In this document: positions 53,889 to 62,256 of the stretch, one piece after another
Layout of the letters: each line of letters opens with the position of its first letter
Position numbering within the stretch: position 1 is the stretch's first letter
Assembly (NCBI RefSeq): GCF_016863035.1
Contig: NZ_BOOC01000002.1
Span: 186,001-250,000, forward strand
DNA length: 64,000 bases
Direction of reading: 5' to 3'
DNA from: Microbispora corallina
GTDB taxonomy: Bacteria > Actinomycetota > Actinomycetes > Streptosporangiales > Streptosporangiaceae
Notes under the pieces: model-generated
Databases searched by the model: none
The model's input: only the letters and a program-made list of their open reading frames with translations
What the model was told of the DNA's origin: nothing
Made by a program: the position numbers and the translations under genes

Positions 53889-55369
53889 ACCCGCGAACCG
53901 CCGGGGCCGGAGACTCCCGCGCGGCCGGGAGCCCTGACAGCGGCGCGCCGGGGAGCCCTCACACCGCCGCCGCGGCCGGCTCCCCGACCGGAGCTCCGAG
54001 GCGGTGCCCGTCCGCTGATCCGGGCGGCCCGGCGACCCGGCAACCCGCCGGAGACGGCACGGCCCCGCCGCGGCGTCCCGGAGAGGGCAGGGTCTCGCCT
54101 CGCCGGCCGGGGTGGGGCGGGGGTCTGCCACGGGACTTCCGGCTGCTGTGGATCGGCCAGACGACCAGCAGGCTCGGCAGCTCGGTGAGCGCGGTCGCGC
54201 TGCCCCTGGTGGCGGTCGCGACGCTGGGCGCGGGACCTCTGGAGGCCGGGATGCTCGCGGCCGCCTCCTGGCTGCCGTGGCTGCTCATCGGCCTGCCGGC
54301 GGGGGCGTGGGTCGACCGGCTCCCCCGGAGGCCGGTCATGCTCGCCTGCGACGCCGTCTCGTGCGCGCTCTTCCTGAGCGTCCCGGTGGCGGCGTGGTGC
54401 GGCGTCCTCGCCATCGGGCACCTGCTGGTCGTGGCCTTCCTGTCGGGGATCTCGGCCGTGTTCTTCCAGACGGCCTCCTATGCGTACCTCCCCGGTCTGC
54501 TGCCCGCGGACGAACTGGCCCGCGGCAACGCGCGCCTGGTGGGCGGCGAGTCGGCCGCGAACATCGCGGGCCCGGGTGTGGCCGGGCTGCTCGCGCAGGC
54601 CGCGTCGGCGGTGGCGGGCGTGCTCGCGGACGCGGCCAGCTTCCTGGTCTCCGCGGTCCTCCTGACCCGGATCCGTACGGCGGAGGCGCCGCGCCCGCGC
54701 GCCGACCGGACCGGCCTGCGGCGGGAGATCGCAGACGGGCTGAGGTTCGTCGCCGCGGACCCCTACCTCCGCGTGCTCACGGCCGTCGGGGCGACGGGCA
54801 ACCTCGCGCTCACCGGCTACCAGAGCGTCCTCGTCGTGTTCCTCGTCCGCGTCGTCGGCGTGAGCCCGGGCGCCGTCGGCTTCCTGATCGCGGGCATGAG
54901 CGCCGGGGGCGTGATCGGGGCGTTCGGCGCGACCCGGGTGACGCGCCGGTTCGGCACGGCCCGCGGCCTGCTGCTGTGCCAGCTCGGCACGGCTCCGTTC
55001 GGGCTGCTGATCCCCCTCGCGGGACCGGGATGGAGGCTGTCCTTCGCGGTGGCCGGGGGCGCCGTGGTCATCGCGGGCGTCACCGCGGGAAACGTGATCA
55101 AAGGCAGCTTCCGGCAGGCGTATGTGCCCTCGCACCTGCTCGGCCGCGTCATCGTCTCGATGCAGTTCCTCAACTACGGCACGATCCCGGTGGGCGCACT
55201 CGCGGCCGGCGCGCTCGGGGCCGCCCTGGGCGTCCGCCCCACGATGTGGATCACGACGGGTCTCCTGGCCGTCTTCGGTCTGATCCTGCTCATCGGCCCC
55301 CTGCACCGCCGCCCGGACCTGCCCGTTCGCCCCGAGGACGAGCCCCGGCAATTCGCGTCATCCGAATAA
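53885..55369 (+). CDS. MFS transporter, probable exporter
   Basis: The 494-residue protein has an unusual N-terminal region of about 80 residues rich in Ala, Gly, Ser and Pro (AGSPDSGAPGSP-type repeats), then the MFS fold beginning DFRLLWIGQTTSRLGSSVSAVALPL with about 12 helices, the loop AGAWVDRLPRRPV and LPADELARGNARL. Close relatives start near the DFRLLWIG segment, so the long head may be translated from the coupled GTG 53885 or may be a mis-start; GTG overlaps the regulator stop by 4 nt. It is likely regulated by the ArsR-like protein. Confidence 0.88.
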   Translation: MNPRTAGAGDSRAAGSPDSGAPGSPHTAAAAGSPTGAPRRCPSADPGGPATRQPAGDGTAPPRRPGEGRVSPRRPGWGGGLPRDFRLLWIGQTTSRLGSSVSAVALPLVAVATLGAGPLEAGMLAAASWLPWLLIGLPAGAWVDRLPRRPVMLACDAVSCALFLSVPVAAWCGVLAIGHLLVVAFLSGISAVFFQTASYAYLPGLLPADELARGNARLVGGESAANIAGPGVAGLLAQAASAVAGVLADAASFLVSAVLLTRIRTAEAPRPRADRTGLRREIADGLRFVAADPYLRVLTAVGATGNLALTGYQSVLVVFLVRVVGVSPGAVGFLIAGMSAGGVIGAFGATRVTRRFGTARGLLLCQLGTAPFGLLIPLAGPGWRLSFAVAGGAVVIAGVTAGNVIKGSFRQAYVPSHLLGRVIVSMQFLNYGTIPVGALAAGALGAALGVRPTMWITTGLLAVFGLILLIGPLHRRPDLPVRPEDEPRQFASSE

Positions 55370-55486
55370 CGCCAAATCCCATAATTTGCTTTTAAGTAAT
55401 GCCCTGCCCGCTCAGAACGCCTCTTTTGCCGCACCGGGGAAATAGGGGAAATCGAATCCGCAGGGAAGGCCGTCCGTGCACACTGA

Positions 55487-56218
55487 TTGAGGAATATCAC
55501 GGGGAATCCTCACGGAAGAATCACTACATTGCCGGACTTCTCACCAACAGCTCGGCACCGCAGGCAGGGCCGACCATTTCTGGCCATCGCGGGAGTCGCC
55601 GGAGTCGTCGCCGTGGCGGGTCTCGGCATCGTCCTGGCCGTCGTCTCCGGAGACCGGTCCCCCGCGGCCGTCACGGTTTCGGCCGGCCCGCACAGCCCGT
55701 CCCTCGGCGTCCTGGGGGAGGACGCGACGGCCGCTCCGCGGCCCTCACCGACCCGCCAGGACACGCGCAGGACCGCCACCCCGGCCCACGGCGGCACCGC
55801 CCGGCCGACTCCGGCGGTCTCCCCCGCCCCGTCGGCACGGGCCGTCCCCACGCCGATCCCGGTCATCGGCCGTGACGATCACACGGGCGTGACGGCTCCG
55901 CGCGGGCACTCCTCGCTGAGGGGCGGGGGCACCCCGAAGGCGCGCCGGTCCCCGGCGGCGCATCGGGCGCGGCCCCGTCCGCTCACCGATCAGACGCCGC
56001 CCGCGGAGGACTCCACGCTCGCCGCCGACGACCCGGCGGCCGGCGCACCCCCGGACCGTACGGCGAAGCGGGAGGGGGCCCCCGCGCCGCCGCCGGACCT
56101 GCCGGAGCAGGCCACCGCGCCGCCCGCGCGGATCGCCGACCCCTGCGCCCGGTACGCCATCGGCGACCCGCGCAGGGACTACTGCTACCAGATGCTCGAC
56201 CAGCTCATGGGCGGCTGA
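55487..56218 (+). CDS. Hypothetical membrane-anchored Pro/Ser/Thr/Ala-rich protein
   Basis: A TTG start at 55487 opens a frame of 243 residues, but the true start is uncertain because no RBS is clear; a later TTG is possible. One membrane span (about residues 31-53, FLAIAGVAGVVAVAGLGIVLAV) is followed by a long Pro/Ser/Thr/Ala-rich extracellular stretch and a short C-terminal motif, DPCARYAIGDPRRDYCYQML, with two cysteines. Similar Cys-x-Arg-Tyr...Arg-Asp-Tyr-Cys endings occur in other actinobacterial surface proteins. Function unknown. Confidence 0.55.
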   Translation: MRNITGNPHGRITTLPDFSPTARHRRQGRPFLAIAGVAGVVAVAGLGIVLAVVSGDRSPAAVTVSAGPHSPSLGVLGEDATAAPRPSPTRQDTRRTATPAHGGTARPTPAVSPAPSARAVPTPIPVIGRDDHTGVTAPRGHSSLRGGGTPKARRSPAAHRARPRPLTDQTPPAEDSTLAADDPAAGAPPDRTAKREGAPAPPPDLPEQATAPPARIADPCARYAIGDPRRDYCYQMLDQLMGG

Positions 56219-56300
56219 CCGAGCCGGTCACGGGCCGGCGGGACGCCAGGCGGCGGAGCAGGCGGCGGAGCAGGCGGACAGGAGACGTCAGACGGGGGCG

Positions 56301-57797
56301 TCAGACGGCGGAGCAGGCGGACGGCTGGGCCGGAAGCGGGGCCGGGCGGCCGATGCCCGGCATGCCGAGGCTGACGGCCGTCCCCTGCGCGGGCGCGCCC
56401 TGCCGCGACTCCCACGCGTCGCCGGCGCGGGTCCGCCGTACCGACAGGACCTGGTCGGCGACCAGATGGTGCGGCGCGGCGTAGGTCACCTCGACGGTGA
56501 CCATGTCCCCGGGGCGGGCGTCTGCGGCGGCCAGGTGGACGAGCCGGTTGTCGGCGGCGCGGCCCGACAGCCGGTGGGTCGCGCCGTCCTTGCGGCCCTC
56601 GCCCTCGGCGACCAGCACCTCCAGCGTGCGGCCGACCTGCGCCTTGTTCTCCTCCCAGGAGATCTCCTCCTGGAGGGCGACCAGCCGCTCGTACCGCTCC
56701 TGGACGACCTCCTTCGGCACCTGGCCGTCCATGGTGGCGGCGGGGGTGCCGGGGCGGATGGAGTACTGGAACGTGAAGGCGTTGGCGAACCGGGCCTGCC
56801 GCACGACCTCCAGGGTCTGCTGGAAGTCGTCCTCGGTCTCACCGGGGAAGCCCACGATGATGTCGGTGGAGATCGCGGCGTCCGGCATGGCGGCGCGGAC
56901 CCGCTCGATGATGCCGAGGTAGCGCTCGGACCGGTACGACCGGCGCATGGCCTTGAGCACCCGGTCCGACCCGGACTGCAGCGGCATGTGGAGCTGGTGC
57001 ATGACGTTCGGGGTCTCGGCCATGGCCGCGATCACGTCGTCGGTGAAGGCCGCGGGGTGCGGCGAGGTGAAGCGGACCCGCTCCAGGCCCTCGACGTCGC
57101 CGCAGGCCCTCAGCAGCTTGCCGAACGCCAGCCGGTCACCGAACTCCACGCCGTACGTGTTGACGTTCTGGCCGAGGAGCGTGATCTCCAGCACGCCCTG
57201 GTCGACGAGCGTGCGGACCTCGTTCAGGATGTCGCCGGGACGGCGGTCCTTCTCCTTGCCGCGCAGCGACGGCACGATGCAGAACGTGCAGGTGTTGTTG
57301 CACCCGACCGAGATGGCCACCCAGGCGGCGTAGGCCGACTCGCGCTTGCTGGGCAGCGTCGAGGGGAAGGTCTCCAGGGAGTCCTTGATCTCGACCTGGG
57401 CCTCCTGCGCGATCCTGGCCCGCTCCAGCAGCACCGGCAGCGAGCCGATGTTGTGGGTGCCGAACACGACGTCCACCCAGGGGGCCCGCCGGACGATCTC
57501 GCCCTGGTCCTTCTGCGCCAGGCAGCCGCCGACCGCGATCTGCATCCCCTCGCGGGCCGTCTTGATCGGACGGAGGTGACCCAGGTTGCCGTACAACCGG
57601 TTGTCCGCGTTCTCGCGGACGGCGCAGGTGTTGAACACGACGACATCGGCCGTCTCCCCCTCGGGGGCAGGGACGTATCCGGCGTCCTCCAGCAGCCCGG
57701 ACAGCCGCTCGGAGTCGTGCACGTTCATCTGGCAGCCGTAGGTCCGCACCTCGTAGGTCCGGGTCGCGTCCTCGGCGCCCTGAGTGGTCGCAGTCAT
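56301..57797 (-). CDS. miaB: tRNA-2-methylthio-N6-dimethylallyladenosine synthase MiaB
   Basis: Radical SAM enzyme that adds a methylthio group to i6A37 of tRNA. The N-terminal MTTase domain has Cys22, Cys58 and Cys92 for one 4Fe-4S cluster; the radical-SAM motif CNNTCTFC gives Cys166, Cys170 and Cys173. The C-terminal TRAM part ([23 protein letters not shown]) binds tRNA. 498 residues is typical. MiaA, which makes its substrate, is encoded at 45129-46052. It is divergent from the glutamate-type ABC operon. Confidence 0.97.
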   Translation of the reverse strand: MTATTQGAEDATRTYEVRTYGCQMNVHDSERLSGLLEDAGYVPAPEGETADVVVFNTCAVRENADNRLYGNLGHLRPIKTAREGMQIAVGGCLAQKDQGEIVRRAPWVDVVFGTHNIGSLPVLLERARIAQEAQVEIKDSLETFPSTLPSKRESAYAAWVAISVGCNNTCTFCIVPSLRGKEKDRRPGDILNEVRTLVDQGVLEITLLGQNVNTYGVEFGDRLAFGKLLRACGDVEGLERVRFTSPHPAAFTDDVIAAMAETPNVMHQLHMPLQSGSDRVLKAMRRSYRSERYLGIIERVRAAMPDAAISTDIIVGFPGETEDDFQQTLEVVRQARFANAFTFQYSIRPGTPAATMDGQVPKEVVQERYERLVALQEEISWEENKAQVGRTLEVLVAEGEGRKDGATHRLSGRAADNRLVHLAAADARPGDMVTVEVTYAAPHHLVADQVLSVRRTRAGDAWESRQGAPAQGTAVSLGMPGIGRPAPLPAQPSACSAV

Positions 57798-57922
57798 GGC
57801 ACTACAAGCGTAGGCGCTCCCCCGCCCCCGCCTGTACGGACCGGACGCGGAAGCGGGCCGTGATGGTATCGGTACCGGGAGATTAGTGACTTGGCGATAT
57901 TGACCGACCTACGTTGTTGACC

Positions 57923-58678
57923 ATGACGGATACCGGTGGATCCGCCCCGCTAGTCAGGCTCGAGGGGGTCAACAAGCATTTCGGCCCGTTGCACGTGCTC
58001 AAGGACGTCGACCTGAGCGTGGGACGGGGAGAGGTCGTCGTCGTCATCGGCCCGTCGGGCGGCGGCAAGTCCACGCTGTGCCGAGTCGTCAACAGGCTGG
58101 AGACCATCGACTCCGGCACGATCACCTTCGACGGCCGCGAGCTTCCGGCGGAGGGACGGGCCCTGGCCCGCCTCCGGTCCGAGGTCGGGATGGTGTTCCA
58201 GTCGTTCAACCTGTTCTCGCACAAGACGATCCTGGAGAACGTCACCCTCGGCCCGACGAGGGTGCGGAAGGTCCCCCGGCAGCAGGCCGAGCGGCGGGGC
58301 ATGGAACTGCTCGAACGCGTCGGCATCGCCTCCCAGGCCGGCAAGCACCCCGCCCAGCTGTCCGGAGGCCAGCAGCAGCGGGTGGCCATCGCCCGCGCCC
58401 TGGCGATGGACCCCAAGATGATCCTTTTCGACGAGCCCACGTCGGCCCTCGACCCCGAGATGGTCCAGGAGGTCCTCGACGTGATGACCGGCCTGGCCCG
58501 CGACGGGATGACGATGATGGTGGTCACCCACGAGATGGGCTTCGCCCGGCGGGCGGCCGACCGGGTCGTCTTCATGGCGGACGGCCAGATCGTCGAGGAG
58601 GGCGTGCCCGCCGAGTTCTTCACCCGGCCCGCCAGCGAGCGGGCCAGGGACTTCCTCTCCAAGATCCTCTCGCACTGA
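57923..58678 (+). CDS. Polar amino-acid ABC transporter ATP-binding protein (GluA-type)
   Basis: A 251-residue ATPase with GPSGGGKSTLCRV (Walker A), LSGGQQQRVAIARALAM (signature) and MILFDEPTSALDPEMV (Walker B). HEMGFARRAADRVVFMADGQIVEEG is typical of the amino-acid-import subgroup. ATG 57923 lies 7 nt after TACGTT (57910-57915), so the message may be leaderless. It heads an operon with a binding protein and two permeases. Confidence 0.95.
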   Translation: MTDTGGSAPLVRLEGVNKHFGPLHVLKDVDLSVGRGEVVVVIGPSGGGKSTLCRVVNRLETIDSGTITFDGRELPAEGRALARLRSEVGMVFQSFNLFSHKTILENVTLGPTRVRKVPRQQAERRGMELLERVGIASQAGKHPAQLSGGQQQRVAIARALAMDPKMILFDEPTSALDPEMVQEVLDVMTGLARDGMTMMVVTHEMGFARRAADRVVFMADGQIVEEGVPAEFFTRPASERARDFLSKILSH

Positions 58679-58830
58679 CCGGGGCCGTGGCCCGCGGCCC
58701 GCGGTCCCCGCCGCGACGCCCGCGCACGGTCCCCCGGCGTTCCCCCTTTCCCCTGACACCCGCAGCACCTCTCAGCACACGCAGCGACCCCGCTCACGAT
58801 CCCCAGCCCATGAAGCGAAAGGTGACGCAG

Positions 58831-59664
58831 ATGCGAATCGGCGCCGGCATGCTCGCGCTCGCGGTCCTGGCCACGAGCCTCACGGCGTGCGCCAGCTCGG
58901 GAGCGACCTCGATCGTCGACAAGGCGAAGAACGACAAGAAACTGGTCGTCGGCATCAAGATCGACCAGCCCGGATGGGGGCTGAAGAAGCCCGACGGCAC
59001 GTACGCCGGGTTCGACGTGGACGTCGCCCGTTACGTGGCCAAGGCCCTCGGCGTCCCGGAGAGCGGCATCACGTTCAAGGAGGCCCAGTCGGCCAACCGG
59101 GAGCCGTTCATCCAGCAGGGCCAGGTCGACATGGTCGTGGCGACGTACTCGATCACCGACGAGCGGAAGAAGAAGATCTCGTTCGCCGGCCCGTACCTGG
59201 TGACCGGGCAGGACATCCTCGTCCGGGCCGACGACTCCTCGATCGCGGACGTCGAGTCGCTGAAGGACAAGAAGGTCTGCGGCGCCCAGGGCTCGTCGTC
59301 CCCCAAGCGGCTCGCCGACAAGTTCGGCGCCGAGTGGGAGTCCAAGAACCTCACCCAGCAGCAGGGGTACGGCGCCTGCCTGCCGCTGCTGCAGAACAAG
59401 CAGGTCGACGCCATCTCCACGGACGCGACGATCCTCGCCGGGTTCGCCACGCAGTTCCCCGGCCAGTTCAAGCTGATCGGCAAGCCGTTCTCCACCGAGA
59501 AGTACGGCATCGGGCTGAAGCAGGACGACAAGGCGGGCCGCGACGCGGTGAACAACGCCATCGAGGCGATGTTCAAGGACGGCACCTGGCGCAAGGCCGT
59601 CGACGCCAACCTCGGCGAGTTCGGCAAGTTCTTCTCCTCGCCGCCCTCCGTCGAGCGGTACTGA
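58831..59664 (+). CDS. Polar amino-acid ABC transporter binding lipoprotein (GluB-type)
   Basis: A lipoprotein (MRIGAGMLALAVLATSLTAC) with a family-3 binding fold: LVVGIKIDQPGWGLKKPDGTYAGFDVDVARYVAKAL, then QGQVDMVVATYSITDERKKKISFAGPYLVTGQDILV with the ligand-carboxylate Arg in TDERKKKI. Two Cys residues (VCGAQ, YGACL) probably form the disulfide common to the group. ATG 58831 follows AAAGGTGA; ATG 58810 is possible. The ligand is most likely glutamate or a related acidic amino acid. Confidence 0.94.
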   Translation: MRIGAGMLALAVLATSLTACASSGATSIVDKAKNDKKLVVGIKIDQPGWGLKKPDGTYAGFDVDVARYVAKALGVPESGITFKEAQSANREPFIQQGQVDMVVATYSITDERKKKISFAGPYLVTGQDILVRADDSSIADVESLKDKKVCGAQGSSSPKRLADKFGAEWESKNLTQQQGYGACLPLLQNKQVDAISTDATILAGFATQFPGQFKLIGKPFSTEKYGIGLKQDDKAGRDAVNNAIEAMFKDGTWRKAVDANLGEFGKFFSSPPSVERY

Positions 59665-59704
59665 CCCGGTCGCCGAGCGCGCGGACCACGGAGAGGAGGA
59701 AGCG

Positions 59705-60376
59705 GTGGAGGCCGTCGTCGATGAGCTTCCCGTCATCCTGCAGGCCTTCTGGCTGACGGTGAAGCTCACGGTGGTCAGCGGGGTGATCTCGCTGGTCTGG
59801 GGGACCGTGCTGGCCGCCATGCGCGTCAGCCCCCTGCCCGTGCTCAGGGGGGCGGGCACGGTGTACGTGAACATCCTGCGCAACACGCCCCTCACCCTGG
59901 TCATCGTGTTCTGCGGCCTCGGCCTCGGCACGGTGATGGACGTCCAGTTCTCGGCCGACGACCTGTCGGTCGACAACTTCTGGCTGTCCACGATCGGGCT
60001 GTCGGCCTACACCTCGGCCTTCGTCTGCGAGGTCCTCCGGTCCGGCATCAACACGGTGCCGATCGGACAGGCGGAGGCCGCCCGGTCGATCGGCCTGACG
60101 TTCCCGCAGACGCTCCGCCTGGTGGTGCTCCCCCAGGCGGTGCGGGCCGTCGTCGCGCCGCTCGGCAGCCTGCTGATCGCGCTGACCAAGAACACCACGG
60201 TCGCCGCGGCCATCGGCGTCGCCGAGGCGGCGCTGCGGATGAAGAACCTCTTCGACGCCCACGGGTCCGACATCATCCCGATCTTCCTGGGGTTCGCCGT
60301 CGGCTTCCTCGTGCTCACCCTGCCCGTCGGCCTGCTGTTCGGCTGGCTGGCCCGGCGCGTGGCGGTGGCCCGATGA
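59705..60376 (+). CDS. Polar amino-acid ABC transporter permease (GluC-type)
   Basis: The 223-residue permease has five or so membrane spans, NILRNTPLTLVIVF after the first span (the His/Glu/Gln-permease RNTP motif) and the EAA-type loop EAARSIGLTFPQTLRLVVLPQAVR. GTG 59705 follows GGAGAGGAGG. It ends in an ATGA overlap with the next permease, which has a similar topology, so the channel is a heterodimer. Confidence 0.94.
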   Translation: MEAVVDELPVILQAFWLTVKLTVVSGVISLVWGTVLAAMRVSPLPVLRGAGTVYVNILRNTPLTLVIVFCGLGLGTVMDVQFSADDLSVDNFWLSTIGLSAYTSAFVCEVLRSGINTVPIGQAEAARSIGLTFPQTLRLVVLPQAVRAVVAPLGSLLIALTKNTTVAAAIGVAEAALRMKNLFDAHGSDIIPIFLGFAVGFLVLTLPVGLLFGWLARRVAVAR

Positions 60377-61245
60377 CCCGGGCGAGCGTCCTGTACGACG
60401 CGCCGGGCCCGCGGACCCGGCTGCGCAACAACGTGCTCACGCTGGTCTTCGGCGTGGTCCTGCTGCTCGTCGCGTACGTCGTGTGGAACAAGTTCGACGA
60501 GAAGGGCCAATGGGCCGGCAAGCTGTGGCGGCCCTTCCTGGAGGCCGACACCTGGACCGAGCTGATCCTCCCCGGCCTGCGCAACACGCTGTCCGCGGCG
60601 GCCGTGGCGGCCGTGCTCGCGCTGGTCTTCGGAGCGGTGTTCGGCATCGCCCGGCTGTCGGACCACTGGTGGGTCCGGATCCCGGCGGGCGTGGTGGTCG
60701 AGTTCTTCCGGGCCATCCCGCTGCTCATGCTGATCTTCTTCGCGCAGTACGGCGGGAGCCTCGCCGGGCTGATCGTCACCGAGTTCACGGCCGTGGTGTT
60801 CGGGCTGATGCTGTACAACGGCTCGGTCCTGGCCGAGATCGTCCGGGCCGGGATCCTGGCCGTCCCCCGCGGGCAGGCCGAGGCAGGGTACGCCGTGGGA
60901 CTGCGGAAGAACCAGGTCATGCGGCTGATCCTGCTGCCGCAGGCGGTCACCGCGATGATGCCGGCGATCGTCGGCCAGCTCGTCGTGCTGCTGAAGGACA
61001 CCGCGCTCGGGTTCGTCGTCGCCTACGCCGACCTGCTGAACGCCGGGGCCCGGGTGGTGCCGGCCAACTTCTTCAACCTGATCCCGTCGGTCATCGTCAT
61101 CGCGGCCGTCTACATCGTGATCAACCTCGCGCTCGGCTACCTCGCCACCTGGCTGGAACGGCGCAGCAGGCGCGGGCGCAGGTCGGCCGCGGCCCCGGTC
61201 GCGCCCGGCGTCGCCGCCGGGGGCGAGATGGCGGCCGTGCCGTAG
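60373..61245 (+). CDS. Polar amino-acid ABC transporter permease (GluD-type)
   Basis: The 290-residue permease starts within the previous gene's stop codon. An N-terminal segment with one span (VLTLVFGVVLLLVAYVVW) is followed by the permease domain with EFFRAIPLLMLIFF, the EAA loop EAGYAVGLRKNQVMRLILLPQAVTAM and a C-terminal basic and Ala-rich tail. Length and extra N-terminal span are those of GluD. Confidence 0.94.
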   Translation: MTRASVLYDAPGPRTRLRNNVLTLVFGVVLLLVAYVVWNKFDEKGQWAGKLWRPFLEADTWTELILPGLRNTLSAAAVAAVLALVFGAVFGIARLSDHWWVRIPAGVVVEFFRAIPLLMLIFFAQYGGSLAGLIVTEFTAVVFGLMLYNGSVLAEIVRAGILAVPRGQAEAGYAVGLRKNQVMRLILLPQAVTAMMPAIVGQLVVLLKDTALGFVVAYADLLNAGARVVPANFFNLIPSVIVIAAVYIVINLALGYLATWLERRSRRGRRSAAAPVAPGVAAGGEMAAVP

Positions 61246-61415
61246 CCCTGCCCCACCGCGCCGTACGGGGGCGCTCCGCCACCCGGGCCGCGCGGTACGG
61301 GCCGGGGGGCGAGGTGCCGGGCCGGGGGCGACGTGCCGCGCCGGCGCGGCGGGTCAAGGGAACTTTGCCGTGTCGCTGGTGGCGGGGGGCGGTACCCCGC
61401 CCCGATATTGAGCGC

Positions 61416-62165
61416 GTGTGGCGTGCCGTTGCCCTGGTGTCGTGCCTGGCGACCGCCGTCCTCGCCGGATGCGGGGCCGACGGCGGCGTCGTCATCGGCG
61501 TGCGCCCGGGACAGCCGGGCCTGGTGACCCGGCTGCCCGACGGCGACTTCACCGGCTTCGACATCGCGGTCGCGCAGTACGTGGCGCGCGACCTCGGCTA
61601 CCGCGACGACGAGATCAGCTACACCCTCGACCCGTCCCAGGCCGACCTCGTCGTCGGGGCCGACCCGGCCCACGGCCGGTACGTCGCCGGCCCCTATCTC
61701 GTGACGAGCACGGAGATCCTCGTCCGCGCCGGCGACCTCACCATCGGCCGCGTACGGGACCTGACACGCAAGCGGGTCTGCGCCACGCAGGAGTCGTCGG
61801 CGCGGCTGGTGTCGAGGTTCGGGCAGAGGTGGAAGGGCACGTTCCTCGCGCTGGCCAACGTCCCCGCCGCGTGCGCCCCGCTGCTGGCCGACGGGCGGAC
61901 CGACGCGATCGTGGCGGACGCGCCCGTCCTCGCCGGCATCGAGGCGCAGTACCCCGGCAGGTTCCGGTTCGCCGGCAAGCCGATCACCACCGTGCGGTAC
62001 GGCATCGGCGCCGGGTCGGCCGGGCTGCGGGACCGCGTGGACGAGGCGCTGCGGCACATGTTCGACGACGGCACCTGGAAGCAGGCGGTCATCGACAATC
62101 TCGGCGTGCTCGCCACCCGGTACACGGTCCCGCCGCCGCTCACCCGTCCCGCCCCCGGCCGCTGA
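61416..62165 (+). CDS. Reduced family-3 ABC binding lipoprotein, orphan, downstream of the glutamate-type operon
   Basis: The 249-residue lipoprotein (SCLATAVLAGC, Cys19) aligns with the binding protein at 58831-59664 across VVIGVRPGQPGLVTRLPDGDFTGFDIAVAQYVARDLGY, VAGPYLVTSTEILVRAG, two Cys (VCATQ, AACAPL) and DGTWKQAVIDNLGVLA. The segment holding Q...VDMVVATYSITDERKK in the paralogue is replaced by a much shorter PSQADLVVGADPAHGRY, so the conserved ligand-carboxylate Arg appears missing. GTG 61416 lies 6 nt after GATATT (61404-61409). It has its own promoter-like element and no ATPase of its own. Confidence 0.85.
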   Translation: MWRAVALVSCLATAVLAGCGADGGVVIGVRPGQPGLVTRLPDGDFTGFDIAVAQYVARDLGYRDDEISYTLDPSQADLVVGADPAHGRYVAGPYLVTSTEILVRAGDLTIGRVRDLTRKRVCATQESSARLVSRFGQRWKGTFLALANVPAACAPLLADGRTDAIVADAPVLAGIEAQYPGRFRFAGKPITTVRYGIGAGSAGLRDRVDEALRHMFDDGTWKQAVIDNLGVLATRYTVPPPLTRPAPGR

Positions 62166-62256
62166 CCACTCGTCCCGGCCCGGTGGCCCCTGGGTTCCGG
62201 CGTCCGTTGGCGGGAATCGGCCCCGCGCGGACGCGGTCTTCGGGCAGGATGCCGTC

